Assembly: GCA_002307115.1 (NCBI GenBank) | Contig: DBTP01000153.1 | Coordinates: forward strand, 1-16,355 | Direction of reading: 5' to 3' | DNA length: 16,355 nt | Source: Fibrobacter sp. UBA1313 | GTDB taxonomy: Bacteria > Fibrobacterota > Fibrobacteria > Fibrobacterales > Fibrobacteraceae | Part shown: one piece after another, positions 1 through 8,085 of the stretch | Layout: every line of letters begins with the position of its first letter | Numbering within the stretch: the first letter of the stretch is position 1 | Position numbers and translations under genes: made by a program | The notes under the pieces: model-generated | The model's database searches: none | What the model was told of the DNA's origin: nothing | Seen by the model: only the letters and a program-made list of their open reading frames with translations

Positions 1-2058
1 TTTTATTTCTCTACTATTTTGGGTTCAGAGGGTTTGCAATTTTACACTTTGGGTGGCGATACGACTTCACGTCTGGATGTGATTGGGGGTACAGGCGCGT
101 TTCTTATTAAGGCAACTCGTGCCGTGCAGAATGGTTCTTTTACCTTGAACGGATATCCAGATACTCTTTCTGTTGCAGGCGACACCACTTACATGGTGCG
201 GGCAGAGTTTCCTGGAGATCTTGTGTTTGACAATCCTGATATGCCGACTCTTGATAGCGCTTCTATTTTTGATACCAATGGGGATGGTGTGGGTGATAGC
301 ATTGCGGCATGGTTCTCTGGCAATACCGCTGCCGCTACTTTGGATAGTTTCTTTTATAGCTGGCCGAATGGGGACGCTTTTACTGAATTTGATGGGACAT
401 TCACCTACAAGAATGGAGTCCTTGGACTTTCAGATGTAGAAACGACTCTTCCTAAGGATTCCGGTCAAGGAGAACTCAATGTTTACGCGACTTCCTTGAG
501 TGGATCTGTCGGTCTTTTAAATTCGAAGTTGGATGATAAAATTGGCCCTGTGATTCAAGCAATTACCATTATCCCAGGCTTGAATGGCGATGAAGACACC
601 TTGGTGGTGAATTTTAATAAGGATTTGGATTCGCTCTTTAGTGCAGGCAAAGCTTTTGTTCTTCCTAATGGGGATAAAATTTATGTGACTGCTATTGAAA
701 AAAATGGGGACACATGGACTTTTGTCGCGGATTCTGGTGCTGTGAGTGTAGGAGATTCTTTGAGTATCACTCTTGATGGTGGCATTATTGCTGCCGATGG
801 AAATGAACCTTCTTATAATCGTCCTGTGAAAGTGAATAGTTCAGGTCGTGTGTATTTGAGTAATGAAAATAACGGTTTTTACGACTCTGATGGTGATGGT
901 CGTATGGATAGCGTTTCTGTTGGTTTTGAAGTGGCTATTACCCAGGAACAGCTAGAGGGATTAGATCTTCGTTTTTACTGGCAGGATTCGCTGGGTAATG
1001 TTTTAGAAATTAAACCGGATGTGGATGATTTGGTGCTTTCTTCCAATGGTAAAATTGTCTCTTATTCTTTGTCTGAAAAATGGGAATCACGAGTTAAGGA
1101 TGGTTTGACTTCTATTGATAATGAAGACTATGGGTATTCTACTCTTGTAAGTACCGCTGTTGTGAATGACAGTACTATAGAAACGATTAGCTATCTTGAA
1201 ATGAATGACCGCATTGCTCCTGTGATTTCTGGAATCTTCTTGGAACCAGAGTCTCGGTGGGAATCCTCACCGGATAAGCTCACCATTGAATTTTCTGAGC
1301 CGATTGATATCCAGTCGATTACTTCTGCGGATGGATACCTTTCCTTCTTTGTGGATGGAAAATGGGTAAGCTACGATCTTTCGAATGCGGTTTGGAGCGA
1401 TAACAATACAAAACTACAAGTGTTAGTTGCGCAAGACGAAAATTTGTTAGATCGAGCGAATCCAAGAGATTCTATCCGTCTTGCCGCAGTCTCCGGTGGT
1501 ATTCAAGACCTTCATGGCAACAAAGTTGCAGACAATAGTCCGGTGGTGATGATTGAAGGTGATCCTCGTGTATTGGTGGAAACCTCGTCGTTCATTGGAT
1601 TGGATCGGGTGGCTTTGGCCCCAGAAGGGGCTTCCTTTACACAACGTATTTTCCCCGCGGGGACTTCGGTAAAAGAAGAAATGGGCAAATCTCTTGGCGT
1701 AATGCTTGATATTTCTTATGCGACTATTTTTGATGATTCGACAGGTGCAAATTTGGATTTGAGTAAGATAGGAATGGAGTGGGAAATGTATGTCTATACG
1801 AATCTCGGTGCTTATGTGGCGAGTTCTCATAGCTCCATCAAGTGTGATGATAGCGATTTTGGTGGCAATTGTTTTGATAATCCGAAACGGATATATTTGC
1901 GTTGGAATTTGCGTTCGGATGATGAACGTAAAGTGGGTGTTGGTGTATATGTGGCGAAATTCTATCTCAAAGTATACGGTGAAAAAGAATCATACACGTA
2001 TGAACGGATTTTCAAATGGGGCGTTCACGGCGGCAATCACGGACTTGCGCTGGATTAG
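1..2058 (+). CDS. Large secreted/surface protein with Ig-like modules, 5' end missing
   Basis: The frame is open from the first base, so the true start lies upstream; the TTG at 19 is only the first possible start codon in view. About 685 residues are visible. They form repeated beta-rich modules. Two begin with a D(K/R)IxPVI motif (nt ~535 and ~1207) followed by a DTLVVNF or KLTIEFSEPI strand, which resembles bacterial SbsA/Big-type Ig domains. Two Asp-rich loops, DTNGDGVGDS (nt 271) and DSDGDGRMDS (nt 883), look like calcium-binding thrombospondin-3/EF-like loops. The C-terminal ~90 residues (nt ~1770-2049) carry a Cys-x8-Cys loop with FGGNC, a GVGVYV strand and a KWGV tail, and they match the end of the next gene. 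That gene starts 18 nt downstream, so the two probably form one operon. The exact function is unknown; a surface adhesin or structural role is inferred from the architecture. Confidence 0.85.
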   Translation, partial: FYFSTILGSEGLQFYTLGGDTTSRLDVIGGTGAFLIKATRAVQNGSFTLNGYPDTLSVAGDTTYMVRAEFPGDLVFDNPDMPTLDSASIFDTNGDGVGDSIAAWFSGNTAAATLDSFFYSWPNGDAFTEFDGTFTYKNGVLGLSDVETTLPKDSGQGELNVYATSLSGSVGLLNSKLDDKIGPVIQAITIIPGLNGDEDTLVVNFNKDLDSLFSAGKAFVLPNGDKIYVTAIEKNGDTWTFVADSGAVSVGDSLSITLDGGIIAADGNEPSYNRPVKVNSSGRVYLSNENNGFYDSDGDGRMDSVSVGFEVAITQEQLEGLDLRFYWQDSLGNVLEIKPDVDDLVLSSNGKIVSYSLSEKWESRVKDGLTSIDNEDYGYSTLVSTAVVNDSTIETISYLEMNDRIAPVISGIFLEPESRWESSPDKLTIEFSEPIDIQSITSADGYLSFFVDGKWVSYDLSNAVWSDNNTKLQVLVAQDENLLDRANPRDSIRLAAVSGGIQDLHGNKVADNSPVVMIEGDPRVLVETSSFIGLDRVALAPEGASFTQRIFPAGTSVKEEMGKSLGVMLDISYATIFDDSTGANLDLSKIGMEWEMYVYTNLGAYVASSHSSIKCDDSDFGGNCFDNPKRIYLRWNLRSDDERKVGVGVYVAKFYLKVYGEKESYTYERIFKWGVHGGNHGLALD

Positions 2059-2076
2059 TCCTAAGAGGGTATGACA

Positions 2077-5000
2077 ATGAAAAATATGCAAAAGCTCTTC
2101 TTGCTCTTCAGTTTAGTGACCGGCTCTTTCAGCGGGGCACTTGCTGCAGATGTGGTGATCAACGCGCCGTACAATCCAGCGACAGGTATCTGGATTCAGC
2201 AGGTGGGAGACCTTTATCCCTCGGCATCGACATCGGCGACACTTTACTATACGCGCTATGCCTCTGTTAAAGATCGCGTCAAAAGTGTTCAGTATTACTA
2301 TGATGGAAATGGTTACCTTAATTTACATAATAAGGATACCTTGTGCTACACGAATGGCGCCGATGGTATTATTCATCATCCCGATGGTGATTTGTTGGTT
2401 GCGGGTCAAGGAACCAATATTTATAAGGTCAGTAAGACTATAGGTTATAGCCCCGACAATCAGAAATGTGTAGTTCGTACTGTGACGAGCAATCCAAGTA
2501 CTGGTAATTATCACTTAATGATGGATCCTTCGAATGATATTTTGTGGGCTGCTGGTATTCCTGGCACTTTGGCTCGTCATTCCACGGCTACGAATGCAGC
2601 TACCAATAATTTAGCCAATGGAGTTCAGGTTACTTTGACAGGATCGGTCAACACGCTGACTACTTTAGTATGGGATGAAGATGGCACGGCTTTTTATACC
2701 AGCTCCGATTATTGGGGTGGTGGCTATGGCCACGCATCAAATGCTTCATTTGGCTGGATATCGGATACCACGTATAATGCGGCGGGTGAAATCACAGGGC
2801 TCAAAACTCAAACTATTTTTTCCAACTTAGTGGGAGCTCATGGTGCTAGCTACGATGAGTATTCCAAGACTATTTTTATCTTCGGGGATTCGCGTATTGT
2901 ACAAATTGACCCCAAGTCACGTACGATCGTAGCCACTTTGGATTTGCGTACTTACATGTTTGCGGATACTGCTATTGATTGGCCTACTGAAGTTCTTTGG
3001 CGTTTGGATCAGGGAACTACCGACGGAAAGGGACATCTTTTTGTGGCGAGTAACTCAGGGCATATGATTTTTGTGGATTATACTTCGAATCCGAACAAGC
3101 GTATTGATAATAACATTTTAATTCACATGCAATGGCTGGATAACTATCTCGACGATGTGGCTCCTCTTTCTGGTGCTGGTTCTCAGCGCTCTACAGCGAA
3201 TACGAGTGGTGGTACTGATGTCTCGAGCAGCAGTCGTAACCTTTCGAGTTCAAGTGTGGATATCTATGTGGAATCGAGTAGTTCTAAGACGGGAACCTCT
3301 TCAGGCTCGACAGGTACTTCCTCAGGTTCAATCATAACCTCCTCTGGTTCGACAGGTACTTCCTCAGGTTCGACCATAACCTCCTCAGGCTCGACAGGTA
3401 CTTCCTCAGGTTCGACCATAACCTCCTCTGGCTCAACAGGTACTTCCTCAGGTTCGACCATAACCTCCTCTGGCTCAACAGGTACTTCCTCAGGTTCAAT
3501 CATAACCTCCTCAGGTTCGACTGTGACGTCTTCAGGCTCCACCGTGACCTCTTCCGGTTCGACTACAGGTTCTTCGAGTAGCATTATTGGAGGTGGTGGT
3601 GATAATCCGACTTCAAGTTCTTCCAGCAGCACTACTGGGGGTGGTGGAGAAATTCCAAACTGGGTGAACAGTAGTAACTCCTATACCGGTTTTGATGATA
3701 TTGACACAGATCCGGGTACAGGTACTGATCCATATCCATCGAATGAAAGTCGTGATAATGGTGATACCTTGGTAACGGGTGGTACGGTACTTACTCCGAC
3801 GGATCTTGAACCTGGGACTGCTGGTACAATCACTTTGGGTGGTAATACTTATTTAGTTCAGAATCCAGTGGGTTCAGCGTTGTCCACTTACGCAAGCGAT
3901 TCTCTTTTAACGGAAGGTCGTGAAGCGGTGAATGTGGGTGAAGTTGTGAAAATAACTCTCAGTGCTGATAAGTTGGTGGACTATTTTGGTGCCAACGTGG
4001 GTGATACCATTTATGTCAGAGGTTCTAGTGGACTCTTGTTCGTAGATCCTTCGAACCCCAGTGCCGCTTCCGATTCGATTGCCATCATTGTTACGGGTAA
4101 GGATCTTAGTATCTGGGTAACTGCTAATCAGGAAGTGGTGGGTGGTAATATCTATTTTACGGATGCGGATGGACACTTGGTTATCTTTAATGGAATCAAT
4201 TTTGTAGACCCAATTCCGGATGCGAAAACGGCCTTCATTAAGGATTCTGATGGGGATGACGCCCTTGATGCGGTTGAGGTGGTCCTTGCGGATACACTCC
4301 CAGCAGGTATTTCTGTCACGGCGATGTCTCTCATCATCAATGGTGATACCATTGAAGTTAACTCGGTGCCGACAGTTAAAAATGGAGACCGTATTCTTGC
4401 CGATGTTTCTGACCTAACTTTGCCTTCCGACTTTCCAGATGATGCGAAGGTTCTTGTAACTTACACAGATAAAAATGGAGTAAATTACGTTCGGGAGGTC
4501 GCTTTGATTGAAGCCGGTGGACATGTCATCAAATCGGCCTATGCCATTCGGAATGTTCTCGGTAGCGATTCCTTATTCATAGAATTCAATATCGACCTGA
4601 TGCCTGTGGATATTACTCAAGCTGAGTTCATTGTATTCTTGAATGGTATGGGATTTAACTTAGAACAGATTGAGTCCATCCAGATGCCCACTAAGAATAT
4701 GATTATCTTGGTTGGCAAAGATTTAGGTCTTAAGGGTAAGGATAGTGACTATGTGTCTCTTTGTCCTGGGGTGACATTTGAGAATCTACCATACATGACC
4801 TCGGATGAATATGATCGTCAGGTGACTGTTGAAGTGACTGATCGTTTGCCAGGGGTTAAATATGTGGAATACTACGATAATAATGGCGATGGTGTACTGG
4901 ACTCTATCGTTGCCGTCTTTGAAGATGGTATCTCTGAAGCAGAAAAGGCTCAGCTATATTTTTCCTTCCCTTGGTATAGCTCCCGTGGGTTGCTTATTGA

Positions 5001-6066
5001 ACTTCAAGCGCAGCCGGGTGATTTGGTCATTGATCCTAAGGATTCGACCCGTGTTTCTTGGTCTGTGAAGAGCAATGTGAATCTTGCCTCGGGACTTACT
5101 AGCATTAGCTCCGCAGTGCCGGCTGCAAGTCTTTACATCTATTATGAAGTGATGGGCAATACCTTTGTGAGCGAGCAATCTGTTGCAATCAAGGATAAAA
5201 TGGCTCCTGTGATTGTCGGTGCGGCGTTGCATTATGGCGACGATGATCATGCTGATACGCTTGTGGTTACTTTCTCTGAACCGGTCAATTACCTCGAATT
5301 GCAAGGTAAGGATTTCTTCTCTTACATTCATGGAAAGGACACTATTGACCTTTATCCGTCTCAGATTCGGTGGTCGGCGGATGGTTTGAGTGCATCACTG
5401 GTGTTACGTGACAATTCGGATGGCATTGTTCCGGGTGATTCTTTGATGATTCTCCATGGTGAAAAAACGTCCATTGAAGATGCCCTCGGTAACGTTTCTG
5501 GTGATACTCCCGCTCCTGTGGTGATTTCCGGTATTTTGAGTCACTTAGTTGAATCGGTGAACATGGGTACATTTGACCCCACTAATGAAGAATTGCGTGA
5601 AGTGAATTCGATCTCGCTGAGTTATGTGCAGAATACGATGCGCACTTCAGATATGCGTGAAAACGGCAATTTGGGACACTTGATATCATTAGGAGAACGA
5701 TTTGTGCCTCAACTTGTTGATGGAGCGAGTGTGAATGCGGATGGTGAATATGATCCTTCAGTACTTGATGCCTTGGATCCTTCAAAGGTTCTGATTACGT
5801 TCAGTGTCAGCTATTATGATAATATTGGCCAGTATGTGAATGATACGACTTTGACTGTGGCTTGCGATAGTCCGAAATTTGGAGGAAACTGCCTGAATAC
5901 CGATAAGAAGGTATTCGTGAACTGGAATTACAAAGATCATGCGGGTCGCTTTGTCGGCACGGGTGTGTACATTGTACAGTTCAAGCTGGTCGTTCGCTAC
6001 GAATCGAAGAAAATCGAAGAAGAAATGCTTGACAAATGGGGTGTACGCCGCAAAGTCAACAAGTAG
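2077..6066 (+). CDS. Secreted multi-domain surface protein: propeller, Ser-rich linker, Ig-like modules
   Basis: The protein is about 1329 residues. I chose the ATG at 2077 because GAGG at 2065-2068 is then 8 nt upstream; the in-frame ATG at 2071 would be too close to it. An N-terminal signal peptide (MKNMQKLF, a hydrophobic stretch, then GALA|AD, cut near residue 23) implies export. Residues ~60-365 hold spaced beta-repeat motifs such as HHPDGDLLVAG, WDEDGTAFYTS and GKGHLFVASNSG, which suggest a beta-propeller. Residues ~375-535 are a Ser/Thr/Gly linker with 13 heptads. The rest is beta modules with Asp loops near residues 723 (DSDGDD) and 934 (DNNGDGVLDS) and an Ig-like DKMAPVI module near 1040. 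The C-terminal ~90 residues repeat the upstream gene's terminal domain (Cys-x8-Cys, FGGNC, GTGVYI, KWGV). The last ~400 residues are broadly homologous to those of the upstream protein. A surface-displayed adhesion or carbohydrate-associated role is an inference; no catalytic motif was seen. Confidence 0.9.
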   Translation: MKNMQKLFLLFSLVTGSFSGALAADVVINAPYNPATGIWIQQVGDLYPSASTSATLYYTRYASVKDRVKSVQYYYDGNGYLNLHNKDTLCYTNGADGIIHHPDGDLLVAGQGTNIYKVSKTIGYSPDNQKCVVRTVTSNPSTGNYHLMMDPSNDILWAAGIPGTLARHSTATNAATNNLANGVQVTLTGSVNTLTTLVWDEDGTAFYTSSDYWGGGYGHASNASFGWISDTTYNAAGEITGLKTQTIFSNLVGAHGASYDEYSKTIFIFGDSRIVQIDPKSRTIVATLDLRTYMFADTAIDWPTEVLWRLDQGTTDGKGHLFVASNSGHMIFVDYTSNPNKRIDNNILIHMQWLDNYLDDVAPLSGAGSQRSTANTSGGTDVSSSSRNLSSSSVDIYVESSSSKTGTSSGSTGTSSGSIITSSGSTGTSSGSTITSSGSTGTSSGSTITSSGSTGTSSGSTITSSGSTGTSSGSIITSSGSTVTSSGSTVTSSGSTTGSSSSIIGGGGDNPTSSSSSSTTGGGGEIPNWVNSSNSYTGFDDIDTDPGTGTDPYPSNESRDNGDTLVTGGTVLTPTDLEPGTAGTITLGGNTYLVQNPVGSALSTYASDSLLTEGREAVNVGEVVKITLSADKLVDYFGANVGDTIYVRGSSGLLFVDPSNPSAASDSIAIIVTGKDLSIWVTANQEVVGGNIYFTDADGHLVIFNGINFVDPIPDAKTAFIKDSDGDDALDAVEVVLADTLPAGISVTAMSLIINGDTIEVNSVPTVKNGDRILADVSDLTLPSDFPDDAKVLVTYTDKNGVNYVREVALIEAGGHVIKSAYAIRNVLGSDSLFIEFNIDLMPVDITQAEFIVFLNGMGFNLEQIESIQMPTKNMIILVGKDLGLKGKDSDYVSLCPGVTFENLPYMTSDEYDRQVTVEVTDRLPGVKYVEYYDNNGDGVLDSIVAVFEDGISEAEKAQLYFSFPWYSSRGLLIELQAQPGDLVIDPKDSTRVSWSVKSNVNLASGLTSISSAVPAASLYIYYEVMGNTFVSEQSVAIKDKMAPVIVGAALHYGDDDHADTLVVTFSEPVNYLELQGKDFFSYIHGKDTIDLYPSQIRWSADGLSASLVLRDNSDGIVPGDSLMILHGEKTSIEDALGNVSGDTPAPVVISGILSHLVESVNMGTFDPTNEELREVNSISLSYVQNTMRTSDMRENGNLGHLISLGERFVPQLVDGASVNADGEYDPSVLDALDPSKVLITFSVSYYDNIGQYVNDTTLTVACDSPKFGGNCLNTDKKVFVNWNYKDHAGRFVGTGVYIVQFKLVVRYESKKIEEEMLDKWGVRRKVNK
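3289..3561 (+). repeat. Tandem 21-nt coding repeat (13 heptads of xxTSSGS)
   Basis: Thirteen consecutive 7-codon units encode [T/I][G/I/V]TSSGS. The inner ten units (3310-3519) form five copies of a 42-nt super-unit that alternates TGTSSGS with (T/I)ITSSGS. Near-identical codons in the super-units point to recent expansion by slippage or unequal crossover. The final two units (TVTSSGS) are more diverged in codon use. The array is an in-frame flexible linker between the propeller-like region and the Ig-like modules. Because the unit is a multiple of three, copy-number change keeps the frame. Confidence 0.95.
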
Positions 6067-6086
6067 AAATACTATTTAATTTTAAT

Positions 6087-6112
6087 AAAGCCTCCCTAAG
6101 GGGAGGCTTTTT
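6087..6112 (+). terminator. Rho-independent terminator of the surface-protein operon
   Basis: A perfect 10-bp stem (AAAGCCTCCC, 6087-6096, with GGGAGGCTTT, 6101-6110), a TAAG loop and a run of five T's (6108-6112) lie 21 nt after the stop codon of the second surface-protein gene. Confidence 0.93.
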
Positions 6113-6144
6113 GTGTGAGAAACGATGGACCTCCGCTTTCACTT

Positions 6145-6180
6145 TTAAAAAAGAAAAGCGCCCCTCAAAGGAACGCTTTT
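6145..6180 (-). terminator. Terminator of the sigma-factor gene
   Basis: Read on the - strand, a 7-bp stem AAAAGCG/CGCTTTT (6154-6160 with 6174-6180) with an inner CCT/AGG pairing is followed by a T-rich tract (6145-6153). It lies 30 nt beyond the sigma gene's stop codon. A-rich and T-rich flanks on both sides could let it act in both directions, backing up the terminator at 6087. Confidence 0.75.
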
Positions 6181-6210
6181 TTCAAAATCACAAAAAGTGG
6201 ATGTTGCCAA

Positions 6211-7023
6211 TTATTTGTTAATGGCAGCAAGGAAAGCGTCTTTCTTTTCTTGAAGAAATTCACGACTGTTGTATTTACGAATGCGGCGCAACGCTTGGTC
6301 ACGGAGCTGACGCACACGCTCGTGAGAAATGTTCATGGATTCTCCCACTTCACGGAGTGTCTGCGGCGCTTCTTGGTTGATACCGAATATGCCGGCAATA
6401 ACTTTGGCTTCGCGTTCTGGGAGTTGCTCCATCAAATCTTTTGCCAGTGTTTCCACACTCTGAATTTCGGAATCCGCTTCTGGGTTGCTGGCAGTACCAT
6501 CTGCAAGCACTTCAGCATAAGTGGCTTTAGAATCAGCCTTCAATGGACTATCAAAAGAGACACCACGTTGGCCAATCTGAATTAATTCGCGAATATCTTC
6601 GCCAATTTCCTTCCCGCGGGACTGTTCGTGCAATGCCTTGCGCACACGTAGATGCTGGTTGGCAGGCAAGCGAATCAAGTTTCCTTGCTCATTAATGGCG
6701 CGCGTAATGTAGGCTTTAATCCACCACACACCATAACTGATAAACTTAAGACCACGAGTATGTTCAAAGGATTCAATCGCGCGAACAAGGCCCATTGCAC
6801 CTTCACTCACCAAGTCTGGGAGTGGTATTGGGCAACCGCGGTATTGAATAGCCACTTTAAGCACAAACCGCATATTTGCGGAAATTAATCTTTTTCGGGC
6901 AACTTTATCGCCTTCTTTTGCTTTTTGAAAAAGGATTTGCTCTTCTTCGCGGGAGAGCGGTGCTGTTTTTCGAATATCTTCAAGGTAGCGTTTAAGCGTA
7001 GTATCTGTAGAGTCAATATGCAT
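6211..7023 (-). CDS. Sigma-70 family RNA polymerase sigma factor, group 2 (RpoD/RpoS-like)
   Basis: This 270-residue protein directs RNA polymerase core to a promoter set. Residues ~9-39 (LKRYLEDIRKTAPLSREEE) are region 1.2. Residues ~42-120 are region 2, with the core-binding and -10-reading block DLVSEGAMGLVRAIESF and then RGLKFISYGVWWIKAYI. Residues ~121-200 are region 3. Residues ~205-250 are region 4, with the -35-reading helix-turn-helix TLREVGESMNISHERVRQLR. Region 1.1 is absent and the protein is much shorter than a housekeeping RpoD. The all-region match, rather than the region 2 plus 4 layout of ECF factors, places it in group 2. The start ATG at 7023 has AAGGA seven nt upstream (7031-7035 on the + strand), and a weak -10-like TATTAT lies at 7050-7055. 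No anti-sigma gene adjoins it. The gene is monocistronic, ending in its own terminator. Whether it serves stress, stationary phase or housekeeping cannot be read from the sequence. Confidence 0.95.
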   Translation of the reverse strand: MHIDSTDTTLKRYLEDIRKTAPLSREEEQILFQKAKEGDKVARKRLISANMRFVLKVAIQYRGCPIPLPDLVSEGAMGLVRAIESFEHTRGLKFISYGVWWIKAYITRAINEQGNLIRLPANQHLRVRKALHEQSRGKEIGEDIRELIQIGQRGVSFDSPLKADSKATYAEVLADGTASNPEADSEIQSVETLAKDLMEQLPEREAKVIAGIFGINQEAPQTLREVGESMNISHERVRQLRDQALRRIRKYNSREFLQEKKDAFLAAINK

Positions 7024-7156
7024 TTAGAAGTCCTTTAATCCAACAATCAATAATATCACATTTTCAAAAAGCAAGGAGTATGCCAAGAATGTAAACATTT
7101 CGATATTTTCGAGAAACGCAGAAATGGCCTGCTATTCCAAAATAGAATGTATAAAA

Positions 7157-7201
7157 AATATGACTATAAAATAAAACAAGTCATATTAAAATGACTTGTT
7201 T
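7157..7201. repeat. Overlapping, mutually exclusive inverted repeats in the methyltransferase leader
   Basis: Three arms share an ATGACT/AGTCAT core. AATATGACT (7157-7165) is the exact reverse complement of AGTCATATT (7179-7187), and AAACAAGTCAT (7174-7184) is the exact reverse complement of ATGACTTGTTT (7191-7201, 6-nt loop). The middle arm can pair with only one partner at a time. This could be a pair of adjacent operator half-sites or, if transcribed, alternative hairpins. The right arm runs into a TTGACA sequence. On the - strand the second hairpin is followed by a T-rich tract and could also act as a terminator. Confidence 0.7.
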
Positions 7202-7229
7202 GACAAGCCTATTTGCTGGTGCTCATGAT
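7200..7229 (+). promoter_or_regulatory. Candidate sigma-70 promoter for the glycoconjugate operon
   Basis: TTGACA (7200-7205) matches the -35 consensus exactly. CATGAT (7224-7229) matches 4 of 6 bases of the -10, with an 18-nt spacer. The -35 overlaps the last bases of the inverted repeat at 7191-7201, as expected if that repeat is an operator. An alternative -10-like TAAAAT is at 7271. The -10 is weak, so the call is tentative. Confidence 0.35.
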
Positions 7230-7293
7230 TAGTGAATGTGTGTTTTTCCTCTGTTGGGTCTAGATTAGTGTAAAATGATATATTTAGGCCACT

Positions 7294-8085
7294 ATGTCTA
7301 TAAAAGAACCCGATCAATCGGTATGGAATCGTTTTTGGAACAGCAAAAACGATATTTCCAAGGTGTATCCTTCTTCTCCGACCGTTTTCCAGACGATCGA
7401 CAAGCATTTCAACTTGGAAGGAAAGCTCATTTTGGAAGTGGGTGCCGGGAGTGGTCGTGACAGTGCTGAATTGGCGCGGCGTGGGGCGACGGTCTATGTT
7501 TTGGACTATGCCGAAGGCAGTCTTAAAATTGTGAATGGCTTGCGTATTCGTGAAAATTTAGACTCGAATTTGCATCTTATTCGTGGTGATGCTTTCCGGG
7601 CTCCATTTCCCGACAATACTTTTGATTTGGTGTTTCATCAGGGGCTGGCGGAGCATTTTACAAAACCGCTTCCGTTGCTCAAAGAAAATTTTCGTATTGT
7701 AAAGCCCGGTGGCTATTGTCTTTGTGATGTGCCTCAGACTGTGCATCCCTACACCGTGATTAAACATATTTTGATTGTTATGGATAAATGGTTTGCAGGT
7801 TGGGAAACTCAGTTTACCATGCCGGAGTTGAAAGCGTTGATGAATGATGCTGGTTTTAATTGCATGTATTCTTATGGCGATTGGATGCGCCCCAATTTTT
7901 GTTACCGGATGCTTCGAGAAGCGGCTTTCCGAATTGGAGTTGAACTCCCAAAATATCCTTTTGCGGGCTCAGCTTATCAAAAAGCAAAGGATGCGATTCT
8001 TGATGCATTGGAAACTGTTCCTGTGATGCATTACACACAACTTTCTATTGGGGTTCTCGGACAGAAGCCTAAGGTTCGCCCATGA
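7294..8085 (+). CDS. Class I SAM-dependent methyltransferase
   Basis: The protein is 263 residues. Motif I, which binds S-adenosylmethionine, is LILEVGAGSGRDSAEL (residues ~47-62). An acidic strand end follows at VYVLDYAEGS, then a GDAFRAPFPDNTFDLVF segment (motifs II/III) and LKENFRIVKPGGYCLCDVP (post-III strand), the layout of Methyltransf_11-type enzymes. The WNRFWNSK start with VYP soon after supports the ATG at 7294; its ribosome site is weak (TAGG, 5 nt upstream). The stop overlaps the next gene's ATG by four bases (ATGA), so translation is coupled to a glycosyltransferase. The substrate is not readable from the sequence. The neighbours suggest methylation of a glycan, polyprenyl or lipid-linked intermediate; a small-molecule or quinone substrate cannot be excluded. 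Confidence 0.9.
   Translation: MSIKEPDQSVWNRFWNSKNDISKVYPSSPTVFQTIDKHFNLEGKLILEVGAGSGRDSAELARRGATVYVLDYAEGSLKIVNGLRIRENLDSNLHLIRGDAFRAPFPDNTFDLVFHQGLAEHFTKPLPLLKENFRIVKPGGYCLCDVPQTVHPYTVIKHILIVMDKWFAGWETQFTMPELKALMNDAGFNCMYSYGDWMRPNFCYRMLREAAFRIGVELPKYPFAGSAYQKAKDAILDALETVPVMHYTQLSIGVLGQKPKVRP

Noticed and set aside
19..21. TTG as the true start of the first gene
   Set aside because: The frame is open to the window edge, there is no ribosome site, and no signal peptide follows. The gene is cut by the window.
3289..3561. Possible CRISPR-like array
   Set aside because: The repeats are directly adjacent, in frame, with no unique spacers, and no cas genes are present.
3264..3632. Antisense open frame encoding a PEEV-rich repetitive protein
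   Set aside because: It is the mirror of the TSSGS heptad array; low-complexity coding repeats keep other frames open. No start context and no conserved domain support it.
6115..6585. 156-codon + strand frame opposite the sigma-factor gene
   Set aside because: It is antisense to conserved sigma regions 3-4 and to the terminator; it is a shadow of the real gene.
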